Below, one piece after another: positions 1 to 8,372 of a DNA stretch of 25,821 bases. Numbering within the stretch: the first letter of the stretch is position 1; every line of letters begins with the position of its first letter. Both the position numbers and the translations under genes were made by a program. Below the pieces are notes generated by a model. It saw only the letters and a list, made by a program, of their open reading frames with translations. It was not told the origin of the DNA and made no database searches. Source of the stretch: Prevotella sp. UBA3757 (lineage in GTDB: Bacteria; Bacteroidota; Bacteroidia; Bacteroidales; Bacteroidaceae); the NCBI GenBank assembly GCA_002371715.1, contig DFGF01000039.1:32764-58584 (forward strand), written 5' to 3'.

Positions 1-1152
1 TTCCACTGCATCATCTTCCCCGTCATGATGAAGGCTCACGGCAAGTATATCCTGCCCGACAACGTGCCGGCCAACGAGTTTCTGAACCTGGAGAACGACA
101 AGATATCGACATCGAGGAACTGGGCCGTATGGCTGCACGAATACCTGGAGGACATGCCCGGCAAACAGGACGTGCTGCGCTACGTGCTGACGGCCAACGC
201 CCCCGAGACCAAGGACAACAACTTCACGTGGAAGGACTTCCAGGACCGCAACAACAACGAGCTGGTGGCCGTCTACGGCAACTTCGTGAACCGTGCCCTG
301 CAGCTGACCAAGAAATACTGGCAGGGCGTGGTGCCTGTCTGCGGCGAACTGCAGGAAGTCGATAAGGCAGCTCTCGAGGAGTTTAAAGACGTGAAGCAGA
401 AAGTAGAGGCCCTGCTCGACCAGTTCAAATTCCGCGACGCACAGTTCGAGGCCATGAACCTGGCACGTATCGGCAACCGGTACATCACCGAGTGCGAGCC
501 GTGGAAGGTCTGGAAACAAGACCCGAAACGCTGCGAGACCATTCTGAACATCTGCTTGCAGCTGACGGCCAACCTGGCCATTGCCTTTGAGCCGTTCCTG
601 CCCTTCTCAAGCAAGAAGCTGCGCGAGATGCTCTGCATGGACAGCTTTGAGTGGGACCAGTTGGGCAGCACCGACCTGCTGAAGGCCGGCCACCAGCTGG
701 GCGAGCCGCAGCTGCTGTTCGAGAAGATAGAGGACGACGTCATCCAGAAGCAGCTGGACAAGTTAGCGGCAACAAAGAAACAGAACGAGGCTGCCAACTA
801 CAAGGCAGCTCCCGTCAAGGAAAACGTCTCATTTGAGGAGTTCGAGAAGCTGGACATTCGCGTGGGACTGGTCAAGGCATGCCAGCGCGTACCGAAGTCA
901 AAGAAGCTGCTGCAGTTTACCATCGACGACGGCTCGGGCCAGGACCGCACCATCTGTTCGGGCATCGCTGCCTTCTACGAGAATCCCGAAGAACTCGTGG
1001 GCCGTCGCATCCTCTTCGTAGCCAACTTCGAGCCTCGCAAGATGATGGGCATTGAAAGCCAGGGCATGATTCTCTCGGCCGTCGACGCCGACGAGAGCCT
1101 CAGCGTGGTTACCACGACGAAGGACGTGAAGCCCGGCAGCCAGGTGGGATAA
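1..1152 (+). CDS. metG: Methionyl-tRNA synthetase, C-terminal part (5' end outside window)
   Basis: Class I aminoacyl-tRNA synthetase that charges tRNA-Met in the cytoplasm. The frame is open from base 1, so the gene starts upstream; 383 codons are visible. The first visible residues (FHCIIFPVMMKAHG) are the end of the catalytic Rossmann fold. They are followed by KISTS, which stands in the place of the KMSKS signature. The helical anticodon-binding domain comes next (roughly visible residues 55-250). A linker then leads to a C-terminal Trbp111-like tRNA-binding OB fold (about residues 275-383; FEEFEKLDIRVGLV, then CSGIAAFY and GRRILFVANFEPRKMMG). The fused OB-fold is the long MetRS form seen in many bacteria. 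The gene ends 33 bases before the next ORF, with no visible terminator, so readthrough into the glycan genes is possible. Confidence 0.97.
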   Translation, partial: FHCIIFPVMMKAHGKYILPDNVPANEFLNLENDKISTSRNWAVWLHEYLEDMPGKQDVLRYVLTANAPETKDNNFTWKDFQDRNNNELVAVYGNFVNRALQLTKKYWQGVVPVCGELQEVDKAALEEFKDVKQKVEALLDQFKFRDAQFEAMNLARIGNRYITECEPWKVWKQDPKRCETILNICLQLTANLAIAFEPFLPFSSKKLREMLCMDSFEWDQLGSTDLLKAGHQLGEPQLLFEKIEDDVIQKQLDKLAATKKQNEAANYKAAPVKENVSFEEFEKLDIRVGLVKACQRVPKSKKLLQFTIDDGSGQDRTICSGIAAFYENPEELVGRRILFVANFEPRKMMGIESQGMILSAVDADESLSVVTTTKDVKPGSQVG

Positions 1153-1185
1153 AACATACTTGTAAGATTCAGAAACTGACATAGC

Positions 1186-3006
1186 ATGCAAGCAATCATA
1201 CTGGCGGCAGGCATGGGGCGGCGACTGGGGGAATACACCCAGAACAACACGAAATGCATGGTGGAGGTCAATGGGCAGAAACTCATTGACCGCCTGCTGG
1301 CCCAGTTGTCGCAACAGCCGCTGAAGCGGATCATTATTGTCGTCGGCTACAAAGGCCGTGAACTGCGCGAGTATATCCAGCAGCAGTACCAAGGCAGACT
1401 GAACATTGAGTTTGCTGAAAATCCCGTCTACGACAAGACAAACAACATCTACTCGCTGGCACTGGTAAAGGACAAACTGCAGGAGGACGACACGCTGCTC
1501 GTAGAGAGCGACCTCATCTTCAGCGACCGTCTGATACCAATGATTGTGGAGTGCCCCTACCCCAACCTGGCCCTCGTAGCGAAATACGAGACATGGATGG
1601 ACGGCACGATGGTGCAGCTGGACGAGGACGGCAACATCGTGAACTTCATATCGAAGGAAGCATTCAACTATACCGAAGTGGACACCTACTATAAGACGGT
1701 GAACCTCTATAAGTTCGACAAGACATTCCTACGGGAGAAATATGTGCCCTTCCTCGAAGCCTATACCAAGGCCGTGGGGCTGAACGAATACTATGAAAAC
1801 GTGCTGCGCATCATATCGATGCTGAGCGGCCACGAGCTGAAAGGCCTGCCCATCGGTCAGGAGAAATGGTATGAGATTGACGACAAGCAGGACCTGGACA
1901 TTGCCGAAGCGCTCTTTGCCGACGAACAGGACGTGCTGCGCAAATACTACGGACGCTACGGCGGCTTCTGGCGATTCCCACAGATGCTGGACTTCTGCTA
2001 TCTGGTAAACCCCTACTTCCCCAGTCGGAGAATGAAAGACGAGCTGCGCGCCAACTTCGACACGCTGCTGACGGAATATCCATCAGGCATGAAGGTCAAC
2101 ACGCTGCTGGCCAGCAAGTGCTTCGGGGTGAGCGAGGACTATATCGTGCCGGGTAACGGGGCAGCGGAACTCATCAAAGTACTGATGGAAACCCAGACAG
2201 GGAAAACCGGATTCATCCGTCCGACCTTCGAGGAATATCCTAACCGTTACGACAAGGATAGCCAGGTGACCTTTGTGCCACAGAACGAGGACTACCGCTA
2301 TACTGCCGACGACTTGATGGACTTCTTCGGCGACAAGGACATCCGGCAGCTGATGCTCATCAATCCCGATAACCCATCGGGCAACTTCATAGCCAAAGCC
2401 GACGTGCTCAGGCTGGCTGCATGGTGTGAGGAGCACGGCATCCGCCTCATTGTCGACGAGAGTTTTGTGGACTTCAGCCGCGACTTTGCCACCAACTCAC
2501 TGCTCAGCGACCAGACGTTGGAGGCATATCCACACATGGCGGTTATGAAGAGCATATCGAAGAGTTATGGCGTGCCCGGTCTGCGATTAGGCATCCTGGC
2601 ATCTGCAGACAAAGCGCTCATTGCGCGCATTAAGAAAGAGGTGGCAATCTGGAACCTCAACTCCTTTGCCGAGTTCTTCATGCAGATCTACAACAAGCAC
2701 GAGAAGGACTACGTGCGAGCCTGCCAGAAATTCGTTGCCGAGCGCGACAGTTTTGAACAGCAGCTGCGTAGCGTTCCCTTCCTGCGTGTCATGCCTACGG
2801 AGGCCAACTACTTCCTCTGCGAGGTGCTGCCCCCCTATCGGGCCAGCAGTATCGTTGTCCAGATGCTGAAACAGTTCAACATCCTGACGCGCGACTGCAG
2901 CGGCAAAACTGGACTCAACCCCGACAAGCAGTATATGCGCATTGCCGTCCGCAACCACGACGACAACACGCGACTGGTGGAGGGATTATTAAAGGTAAAA
3001 AAGTAA
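1186..3006 (+). CDS. Bifunctional nucleotidyltransferase / PLP-dependent aminotransferase-decarboxylase fusion
   Basis: A 606-residue, two-enzyme protein. Residues 1 to about 245 form a LicC-like sugar/choline-phosphate nucleotidyltransferase: LAAGMGRRLG at 6-15, the substrate-loop Lys in NNTKCMV (Lys23), NPVYDKTNNIYSL around 79-91 and the metal-site VESD around 106-109. Residues from about 255 form a fold-type I PLP enzyme of the HisC/CobD group: GNGAAELI (323-330), NPDNPSG (393-399), VDE (423-425) and the PLP lysine in SISKSYG (Lys459), followed by GLRLG with the phosphate-binding Arg. The opening NPYFPS and PGNGAAE look closest to CobD-type phosphothreonine/phosphoserine decarboxylases, but an aminotransferase is also possible. 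I infer synthesis of an amino-alcohol phosphate (for example phosphoethanolamine) and its activation to a CDP form. The opine-dehydrogenase gene follows after 23 bases, and a licD gene converges on the pair. The fusion recalls PntC of phosphonate synthesis, but no PEP mutase is present here. Confidence 0.85.
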   Translation: MQAIILAAGMGRRLGEYTQNNTKCMVEVNGQKLIDRLLAQLSQQPLKRIIIVVGYKGRELREYIQQQYQGRLNIEFAENPVYDKTNNIYSLALVKDKLQEDDTLLVESDLIFSDRLIPMIVECPYPNLALVAKYETWMDGTMVQLDEDGNIVNFISKEAFNYTEVDTYYKTVNLYKFDKTFLREKYVPFLEAYTKAVGLNEYYENVLRIISMLSGHELKGLPIGQEKWYEIDDKQDLDIAEALFADEQDVLRKYYGRYGGFWRFPQMLDFCYLVNPYFPSRRMKDELRANFDTLLTEYPSGMKVNTLLASKCFGVSEDYIVPGNGAAELIKVLMETQTGKTGFIRPTFEEYPNRYDKDSQVTFVPQNEDYRYTADDLMDFFGDKDIRQLMLINPDNPSGNFIAKADVLRLAAWCEEHGIRLIVDESFVDFSRDFATNSLLSDQTLEAYPHMAVMKSISKSYGVPGLRLGILASADKALIARIKKEVAIWNLNSFAEFFMQIYNKHEKDYVRACQKFVAERDSFEQQLRSVPFLRVMPTEANYFLCEVLPPYRASSIVVQMLKQFNILTRDCSGKTGLNPDKQYMRIAVRNHDDNTRLVEGLLKVKK

Positions 3007-3029
3007 AAAGGTAATAAAGAAAGAAGGCA

Positions 3030-4049
3030 ATGAATATCTGTATCTGTGGAGGTGGCAACCTTGGACACGTCATAACAGGCTTTACAGCCGCACGCGGCAT
3101 AGGTGAAGTCCGTCTGCTGACACGGCATCCCGAACAATGGCAGAAAAGCATCATCATTAACAGGCCTGACTATTGGCTACCGTACATCGGTACGCCAGCG
3201 TGCATCACCAAGTATCCAGAAGAAGCCGTAAGCGATGCTGACGTGGTCGTGCTCTGCCTGCCCGGCTTTTCTATCCGAGAGGTACTGAAGCAGATAAAGC
3301 CCTGGCTGAAACCCAATACCATCGTCGGTTCAGTGGTCAGCAGCACAGGGTTCTTTCTGGAAGCCATGGAGATATTGCCGCCCAATCAGCCTTTGTTCGG
3401 ACTGCAGCGCGTACCCTTTATTGCCCGTACCATCGAATATGGAAATAAAGCGGCCATCAAAGGCTACAAGGAAAAACTGAGCGTGGCCGTAGAACAGACA
3501 TGGCGACGAGAGGAAATCCGCCAACTCTGTGAGCAATTATTCAATACGCCCACACGACTATTGGATAGTTACTATGAGGTGACGCTATCCAACAGCAATC
3601 CACTGTTGCATCCCGCTCGCCTGTACGACCTTTGGCAAGACTGGCACGAAGGCAAAGTCTATACAAGCATCCCGATGTTTTATGAGGAATGGACTGAGCG
3701 AGCGTCGCAATACTATTTGGCAATGGATGAGGAACTGCAGAATCTACTCAAGGTATTACCCGTTCGACAAGGCAACATTCCCACGGTGTTAGAATATTAC
3801 GAAAGCAGTGACATCACCTCACTGACACAGAAGCTTTGTAGCATAGAAGCATTTAAAGGGATTCCCGCGCCCATGAAACCTGCCGAAGGAGGCTATATTC
3901 CTGACTTCGACAGCCGATATTTCACGGAAGATTTTGCCTACGGCCTCAACATCGTACAGCGTATAGCCCGCGAGAAAGACATCACGACACCCGTCATCGA
4001 CCGGATTGCAGCCTGGGGAAATGGCTATAGCCACCAGGCCTCGAAATGA
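3030..4049 (+). CDS. Opine (octopine/nopaline) dehydrogenase-family oxidoreductase
   Basis: A 339-residue protein with an N-terminal NAD(P)-binding Rossmann fold (ICGGGNLGHV at about residues 4-13) and a C-terminal all-helical octopine-dehydrogenase domain. The latter contains the LSNSNPLLHPARLYDLW segment (about 186-202), whose His matches the catalytic His region of the family. Known members reductively condense an amine or amino acid with an alpha-keto acid to give N-(carboxyalkyl) amino compounds. The nearest candidate amine here is the product of the upstream fused enzyme, only 23 bases away. The 3' end overlaps the opposing licD gene by 25 bases. Base composition looks more AT-rich than metG. 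The substrate cannot be read from sequence; other small-amine or polyamine substrates remain possible. Confidence 0.85.
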   Translation: MNICICGGGNLGHVITGFTAARGIGEVRLLTRHPEQWQKSIIINRPDYWLPYIGTPACITKYPEEAVSDADVVVLCLPGFSIREVLKQIKPWLKPNTIVGSVVSSTGFFLEAMEILPPNQPLFGLQRVPFIARTIEYGNKAAIKGYKEKLSVAVEQTWRREEIRQLCEQLFNTPTRLLDSYYEVTLSNSNPLLHPARLYDLWQDWHEGKVYTSIPMFYEEWTERASQYYLAMDEELQNLLKVLPVRQGNIPTVLEYYESSDITSLTQKLCSIEAFKGIPAPMKPAEGGYIPDFDSRYFTEDFAYGLNIVQRIAREKDITTPVIDRIAAWGNGYSHQASK

Positions 4050-4807
4050 TGGGTGACGCGCTGCTCGACGGGGGGCAGCGTCATATAGTCACCGTATGTA
4101 CGCTCAAGATAGTCCTTGTAGCCCACCATCGTCTTATACGTTCTGCCCTCAAACGCGATGTCTACGCTTGACGCAATGTCAGCAGCCGGAAAACAGCCTT
4201 TCAGCTTCGGGCCAGCCTCCGTCATGTTGCATACCGTATCAGTCGGCTCAGTCAACACGATTAGCCGTTCTATCCAACGATTCAATTGTCGGACTGTGAT
4301 GGGCAGATAGCGATAGCAGAGGTATGCCAAACGGGAACTAAGGTAATTCTGGTGCGACAGTTTGCAGCGTCGGATTTTATAGAGCAGATGCTTCAGCCGG
4401 AAAACGCGCTCACGCTCCTGCATATTCTCCGTAACATAGTCGACAGGAAAGATGTCCATATAGACCCCGATTTCATAGCCCTGTACCTCGTCCTCGACCA
4501 TACGAGTACGCTGATCCACTACCTTGGCAAAGGTATAGTAATAGTGCGACTCACGCTTCGGGTCAATCACGCGGTAGATGCCCCGTGGGTCCTGATAGGT
4601 CTTGAGGAACTGCTCATAGTCCTGACGCGGCATGTAGATGTCAATATCGTCGTCCCAAGGAATATAGCCCTTATGCCGCACGGCCCCTATCAGCGTACCA
4701 CTGGAAAGGAAATAACGCAACCCGTTCGCCTCGCAGAAACGGTGGACATCATCGAGAATGCCCATCTGTATCTGCCGCAACTCATGAATATCTTCTATCT
4801 TTCTCAT
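4025..4807 (-). CDS. LicD-family phosphotransferase (phosphocholine/phosphoethanolamine-type transfer to glycan)
   Basis: A 260-residue protein with the LicD/FKTN nucleotidyltransferase-like fold. The signature is unmistakable: LSSGTLIGAVRHKGYIPWDDDIDIYMP at about residues 34-60, with the acidic cluster DDDID (52-56) that binds metal. Members transfer a phosphorylated amino alcohol from a CDP donor to a sugar of teichoic acid, LPS or another glycan. The only candidate donor pathway in view is encoded by the convergent plus-strand pair (fused nucleotidyltransferase/PLP enzyme plus opine dehydrogenase). Its 3' end overlaps that dehydrogenase by 25 bases. Upstream, 3 bases separate it from the AAA/PD-(D/E)XK gene, so it is probably transcribed with the minus-strand set. 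No signal peptide was seen, so it is likely cytoplasmic. The start is the first ATG of a conserved-looking MRKIEDIHELRQIQM N-terminus. Confidence 0.92.
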   Translation of the reverse strand: MRKIEDIHELRQIQMGILDDVHRFCEANGLRYFLSSGTLIGAVRHKGYIPWDDDIDIYMPRQDYEQFLKTYQDPRGIYRVIDPKRESHYYYTFAKVVDQRTRMVEDEVQGYEIGVYMDIFPVDYVTENMQERERVFRLKHLLYKIRRCKLSHQNYLSSRLAYLCYRYLPITVRQLNRWIERLIVLTEPTDTVCNMTEAGPKLKGCFPAADIASSVDIAFEGRTYKTMVGYKDYLERTYGDYMTLPPVEQRVTHHFEAWWL

Positions 4808-4810
4808 TGA

Positions 4811-6373
4811 TTAGTCCACCTGCTCAGTTACCCATTCCGTGATGTTCCGCTCCGTGCTGCCAAAGTTGATGCCAACCTTGACAATGGTACGGCCATCGTT
4901 TTTGAAAGGCTCGGCATAACCGCGTTCGTCTATCTGTGCCAAAGCCTCGGCAGCAGTCTTGTCATATTTCAGTTCCATCACGTAGATCGTGGTGGGCATC
5001 TTGAGCACAATGTCGGCCCGCCCGCGAGCAGTGGCCACCTCAGGGCGCACATCGGCACCGAAAGCCGTCAGCAACGTGAAGAGCAGGGCATGGAAATGAC
5101 GTTCGTTGTCATTGAACAGCTGATAGGTCACTCCTGCAAAGAACACCTTCAACTCATCAATAAACGCCGACAGGTCATTGCTGCGATAGAAATCAAGATA
5201 CGCCAAATAAAGTTTGTCCTTCGAACGCACATCGTTGCTGGCATAGTAGCGGTAGAGACTGTTGGCAAATCCCTGGCGCACCTCGCGGTTTGGGAAGTCC
5301 AGCGTATAGACATCGCCAAAGCGCTGATAGCCTTTGATGGTCAAATAGCCGCTCTGATAGAGCACCGGTATGGGGTCGCTGACATGCTCGACAGGCTGGT
5401 CGAAGGTGCTGGTGGCACACTGTATGTTGCTCAAATCCTCAAGTTCCATCTTATACCTGCGGATAATCTTAGTCAGAAATGTGGGCGTAGCTGTTCCGAA
5501 CCAATAACTTTGTATATCCTTATTATTAAATGCATTCAGCAGACTATACGGATTATACACATCCGTCTTGGCTCTGCTAAAGTGATAACCGTCGTACATC
5601 TCTTTCAGTTCCCGCAGCATATCGTCATAACTGTCACCATAGCTTTCTGCCAACTTCTCTATGTCAGGCCGCAACTGGGTGGTCAGCTCTTCCTCGCTGA
5701 TACCGCAGAGGGTATCATATTGTGAAAGCATCGATATGTTGGTTAGATTGTTAAGTTCGCTGAAGATGCTCATCTGCGAGAACTTGGTGATACCCGTCAG
5801 CAGGACGAAATGCAGCCAGGGGTCGGCCTCCTTGAGCGGGCTGAACAGGTTGCGCATCTCCATGCGTACGTCCTCCTGCCGTTCGTCGTCATCAATATGC
5901 TGGAGCATGGCGGAGTCGTATTCGTCGACAAGCACCACAACGCGCTGTCCCGTCTGCTGGAAGGCCGTCTTTATCAACCGGGTCATCCGGATGTTGGGTG
6001 ACAGACCGTCCTGTGGAATACCGTATGGCTGCTCCATCTCTGAGAGTTTATAGTCGATAGCTTCGCGCAACATCTGGCGCGTCTCAAACTTGCCGGTACT
6101 GAAGTCGAAATGCAGCACAGGATGGCAAGTCCACTCCGTCTCAAGCTGCTCAATGGCAAGGCCCTGGAACAATTCCTTCCTGCCCTCAAAATAAGCCTTC
6201 AGCGTATTCACCAGCAGACTCTTACCGAAACGACGCGGACGGCTGAGAAAAAAATAAGAACCACTCTTTACCATTTGGTAAATCAATGCCGTTTTATCAA
6301 CGTACAAGAAGCCATCTTCACGCAGCTTCTCAAAATTCTGTATGCCTACAGGATATTTTCTTTTCAATTCCAT
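4811..6373 (-). CDS. AAA-ATPase-like / PD-(D/E)XK nuclease-superfamily protein
   Basis: A 520-residue protein. The N-terminal AAA-ATPase-like domain begins with the family opening YPVGIQNFEKLREDGFLYVDKT. It has a Walker A in RPRRFGKS (about 45-52) and a Walker B in VVVLVDEYD (145-153). The C-terminal PDDEXK_9-type nuclease domain has the core Asp in RGRADIV (Asp454) and the MELKY motif (Glu467, Lys469), so the expected active-site residues are kept. The start at 6373 gives this conserved N-terminus; a longer frame to 6520 adds 49 unrelated residues and overlaps the upstream acyltransferase gene. The family is abundant in Bacteroidota as many paralogues; its function is unsettled and has been discussed in relation to mobile DNA. 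It sits between acyltransferase and licD, 25 and 3 bases from its neighbours, with no link to glycan chemistry that I can see. Confidence 0.9.
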   Translation of the reverse strand: MELKRKYPVGIQNFEKLREDGFLYVDKTALIYQMVKSGSYFFLSRPRRFGKSLLVNTLKAYFEGRKELFQGLAIEQLETEWTCHPVLHFDFSTGKFETRQMLREAIDYKLSEMEQPYGIPQDGLSPNIRMTRLIKTAFQQTGQRVVVLVDEYDSAMLQHIDDDERQEDVRMEMRNLFSPLKEADPWLHFVLLTGITKFSQMSIFSELNNLTNISMLSQYDTLCGISEEELTTQLRPDIEKLAESYGDSYDDMLRELKEMYDGYHFSRAKTDVYNPYSLLNAFNNKDIQSYWFGTATPTFLTKIIRRYKMELEDLSNIQCATSTFDQPVEHVSDPIPVLYQSGYLTIKGYQRFGDVYTLDFPNREVRQGFANSLYRYYASNDVRSKDKLYLAYLDFYRSNDLSAFIDELKVFFAGVTYQLFNDNERHFHALLFTLLTAFGADVRPEVATARGRADIVLKMPTTIYVMELKYDKTAAEALAQIDERGYAEPFKNDGRTIVKVGINFGSTERNITEWVTEQVD

Positions 6374-6398
6374 AGCCTTATAATTATATGATGAATAC

Positions 6399-7490
6399 CT
6401 ACCCGCGACCGAACAGCCACTTTTTGAAGAACGGACTGATGCGCAGAATATTGGAAGTGATAATGCTGAAGCCGATGATGACCAGTCCAAGGAGTACTGA
6501 GAGCACGATGTCCAGTACAAAATTGTGGGGATAGCTCTTGAAGAACTCGCCTATCTGCGGCAATTCGGGCATGAAGAGGAAATGTATGAGATAGATATCG
6601 AGCGTACGCCGCCCAATATACTGTAGCGACACACCCATCAACGTGAACTTGGTGAAGTATTGTTGATAGTATCGGAAATACATGAAGGTGATGGTAAGCA
6701 GGCCGAAACGCGACACCGTCAACGGAATGATGGCCCACGTCATGCGCAGCGTGTGCCATTTAAGGGCATCGAGCGTGGCCAGGATAACAACGACAATGAC
6801 TATCGGGAAGAACCACTTGCTGTCCATCACCCGCTGGGCCTTGTCCCAGTAACGATGCACGATATTACCATACAGGAAGAAGGGGAAATAGAGCAGCACC
6901 TGGACGAGACTCGAATCTTGCAGGAAATAGAAGAGGTCGGATTTTGCACCACGATAGCCCGCAGCCCATGAAAAATACTTAGGCTGGTAGTTGGTGTCGT
7001 AGAGACACATGGAAACAAGGAACAACAGTGTGATGGGAATCCACGACTTCCACTTCAGTTTGCTCTCAAGATACGAAAAGACATAATAGATGACGAACAT
7101 GTAGAGCAGGGCTATGGTAAACCAGTAGCCACCCTTCAATGGAGAATGGAAAGCCGTCTCGACTGCCGGCCAGAAATGCCGGTTCAGGATGGCCATAGCC
7201 AGAAAAAAGAAAACAACGGTAGGAATAGTCTGTACCTTGACTTTCTTCCACACCAGCGAGCCAAAGTTCTTCAGGTTCCAAACCTGCGAGGCTTTATAAG
7301 CCAGGAAACCGCTGACAAAGAAAAACAGCGGCATACGGAACAGAATGAGGAACGGAATGGCCGACGAGTGTTTCCATTCCTCACCAAACCCCATGCCTGC
7401 CACATGGTTGGCAACTACCAGTATCATCGTAAACCCTCTGAGGGCATCCAACCATTCCAGGCGTGGTTTCTTGACAGCATTATTCTCCAT
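6399..7490 (-). CDS. Acyltransferase family 3 membrane protein (O-acetyltransferase-like)
   Basis: A 363-residue, strongly hydrophobic protein with about ten predicted membrane spans. The opening RLEWLDALRGFTMILVVANH (about residues 10-29) matches the acyltransferase-3 family, including the Arg/Asp pair and the conserved His of the first helix. Such proteins O-acetylate or succinylate sugars of surface glycans using a cytoplasmic acyl-CoA. The start is set by the promoter: a TAnnTTTG box lies 8 bases upstream of the ATG at 7490. The longer in-frame start at 7511 (MCKFAA...) would lie inside or upstream of the promoter and is rejected. It belongs to the minus-strand glycan set. The acceptor sugar is unknown. 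Confidence 0.9.
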   Translation of the reverse strand: MENNAVKKPRLEWLDALRGFTMILVVANHVAGMGFGEEWKHSSAIPFLILFRMPLFFFVSGFLAYKASQVWNLKNFGSLVWKKVKVQTIPTVVFFFLAMAILNRHFWPAVETAFHSPLKGGYWFTIALLYMFVIYYVFSYLESKLKWKSWIPITLLFLVSMCLYDTNYQPKYFSWAAGYRGAKSDLFYFLQDSSLVQVLLYFPFFLYGNIVHRYWDKAQRVMDSKWFFPIVIVVVILATLDALKWHTLRMTWAIIPLTVSRFGLLTITFMYFRYYQQYFTKFTLMGVSLQYIGRRTLDIYLIHFLFMPELPQIGEFFKSYPHNFVLDIVLSVLLGLVIIGFSIITSNILRISPFFKKWLFGRG

Positions 7491-7498
7491 AATCGCTG

Positions 7499-7528
7499 CA
7501 AATTTACACATTTTATTTGGAACTTCAA
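7499..7528 (-). promoter_or_regulatory. Bacteroidota-type promoter for the acyltransferase operon
   Basis: Reading the minus strand, TTG (7528-7526) is followed after exactly 19 bases by TAAATTTG (7506-7499), which fits the TTTG / TAnnTTTG consensus. The start codon begins 8 bases after the box, so the transcript should have almost no leader. The surrounding 34 bases are nearly identical to the promoter at 8371-8404. Confidence 0.75.
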
Positions 7529-7551
7529 AGTTTTAGGCTCACTTTTATCAC

Positions 7552-8367
7552 CTACTCCATTGGGATATGCTTAAACTTATCGTTCAGAAGTCTGGCAATT
7601 TTAGCCATCAGCCGTATCAGCGGAAACAGTTTAGGGAAGTATGACAGCACGATAAAGTCATCGACCATGCTGTTGTTAATGCGTGCCAATTTCTGATAGT
7701 CGTCACGATAGAATGGCTCCACCAGCTCGTCTATCAGCCTGCGATTTTCCGTCAACGTTTCTCTCCAACGTTGCTTGCTCAGACCGCCGCTCTCGCAGAC
7801 GGCCAGAGGCTCTGTTACGCATGTAATAACTATCCGATCCTTTACAAAAGGTTGCACTACCGACTTCAGGTCGGCAATGAGTTGATAGGACTCGTCAAAG
7901 CCATACCTCTGCAACACCTCACGACGGTAGTAGACGGCCTGATGACGGATACCCATAGAGAGTAAATCGTACAGTGTCATACGGTCTTTCAACCGTCTTC
8001 TCCGACCACCATAGATGTCTTCTCCAAGTATAATGTCGCCGGCATAACGGCTGACCAGCGTCAGGACATCCTTGCCGGCAAACTCGTCGCCGGCATTCAT
8101 ATACACCACATAGTCGCCCTTGGCAAGTTTGATGCCTTTGTTCATGGCATTATAGATACCATTATCGTGTTCAGATACGGACGTAGCAATCATGTTTTGA
8201 AACTCTGCAATGACATGGAGTGTGCCGTCATTGCTACCCCCATCCACCACAACGACTTCCTTCTCGCAATAGTCTAACTGACAGATGCTGTTCAGTGTGC
8301 GTCTCAGTCCGTCGGCATTGTTGTACGTGACAACAATAATCGAATAGTACCTTTTTCTGCCGTTCAT
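7552..8367 (-). CDS. Family 2 glycosyltransferase (WcaE-like)
   Basis: A 271-residue GT-A fold glycosyltransferase. Motifs: SIIVVTYNN at residues 9-17, VDGGSNDGT (41-49), DNGIYNAMNKGI (68-79) and the metal-site segment NAGD (91-94). The DGGSxDGT plus DxGIYxAMNKG combination is typical of WcaE-like GT2 enzymes that add one sugar to a lipid-linked glycan on the cytoplasmic face. Nothing in the sequence identifies donor or acceptor. The start at 8367 (MNGRKRYYS) lies 5 bases after a good -7 box. Longer in-frame starts (up to 8757, and MCNFAPM just upstream) run through the divergent promoter region and the wzx gene and are rejected. It is probably transcribed leaderless, divergently from the flippase. 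Confidence 0.92.
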   Translation of the reverse strand: MNGRKRYYSIIVVTYNNADGLRRTLNSICQLDYCEKEVVVVDGGSNDGTLHVIAEFQNMIATSVSEHDNGIYNAMNKGIKLAKGDYVVYMNAGDEFAGKDVLTLVSRYAGDIILGEDIYGGRRRRLKDRMTLYDLLSMGIRHQAVYYRREVLQRYGFDESYQLIADLKSVVQPFVKDRIVITCVTEPLAVCESGGLSKQRWRETLTENRRLIDELVEPFYRDDYQKLARINNSMVDDFIVLSYFPKLFPLIRLMAKIARLLNDKFKHIPME

Positions 8368-8372
8368 GGGTG

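Noticed and set aside
4059..4080. Stem CGCTGC/GCAGCG near the opine dehydrogenase 3' end, as a terminator
   Set aside because: The 6-bp stem has a 10-base loop and no T tract, and it lies inside licD coding sequence.
6374..6520. 49-residue N-terminal extension of the AAA/PD-(D/E)XK protein
   Set aside because: The extension has no family similarity and overlaps the acyltransferase coding region; the family N-terminus begins at 6373.
7491..7511. Upstream in-frame start for the acyltransferase (MCKFAA...)
   Set aside because: It lies inside or upstream of the TAnnTTTG box; the promoter places the transcript start downstream of it. The parallel MCNFAPM start before the GT2 gene is rejected for the same reason.
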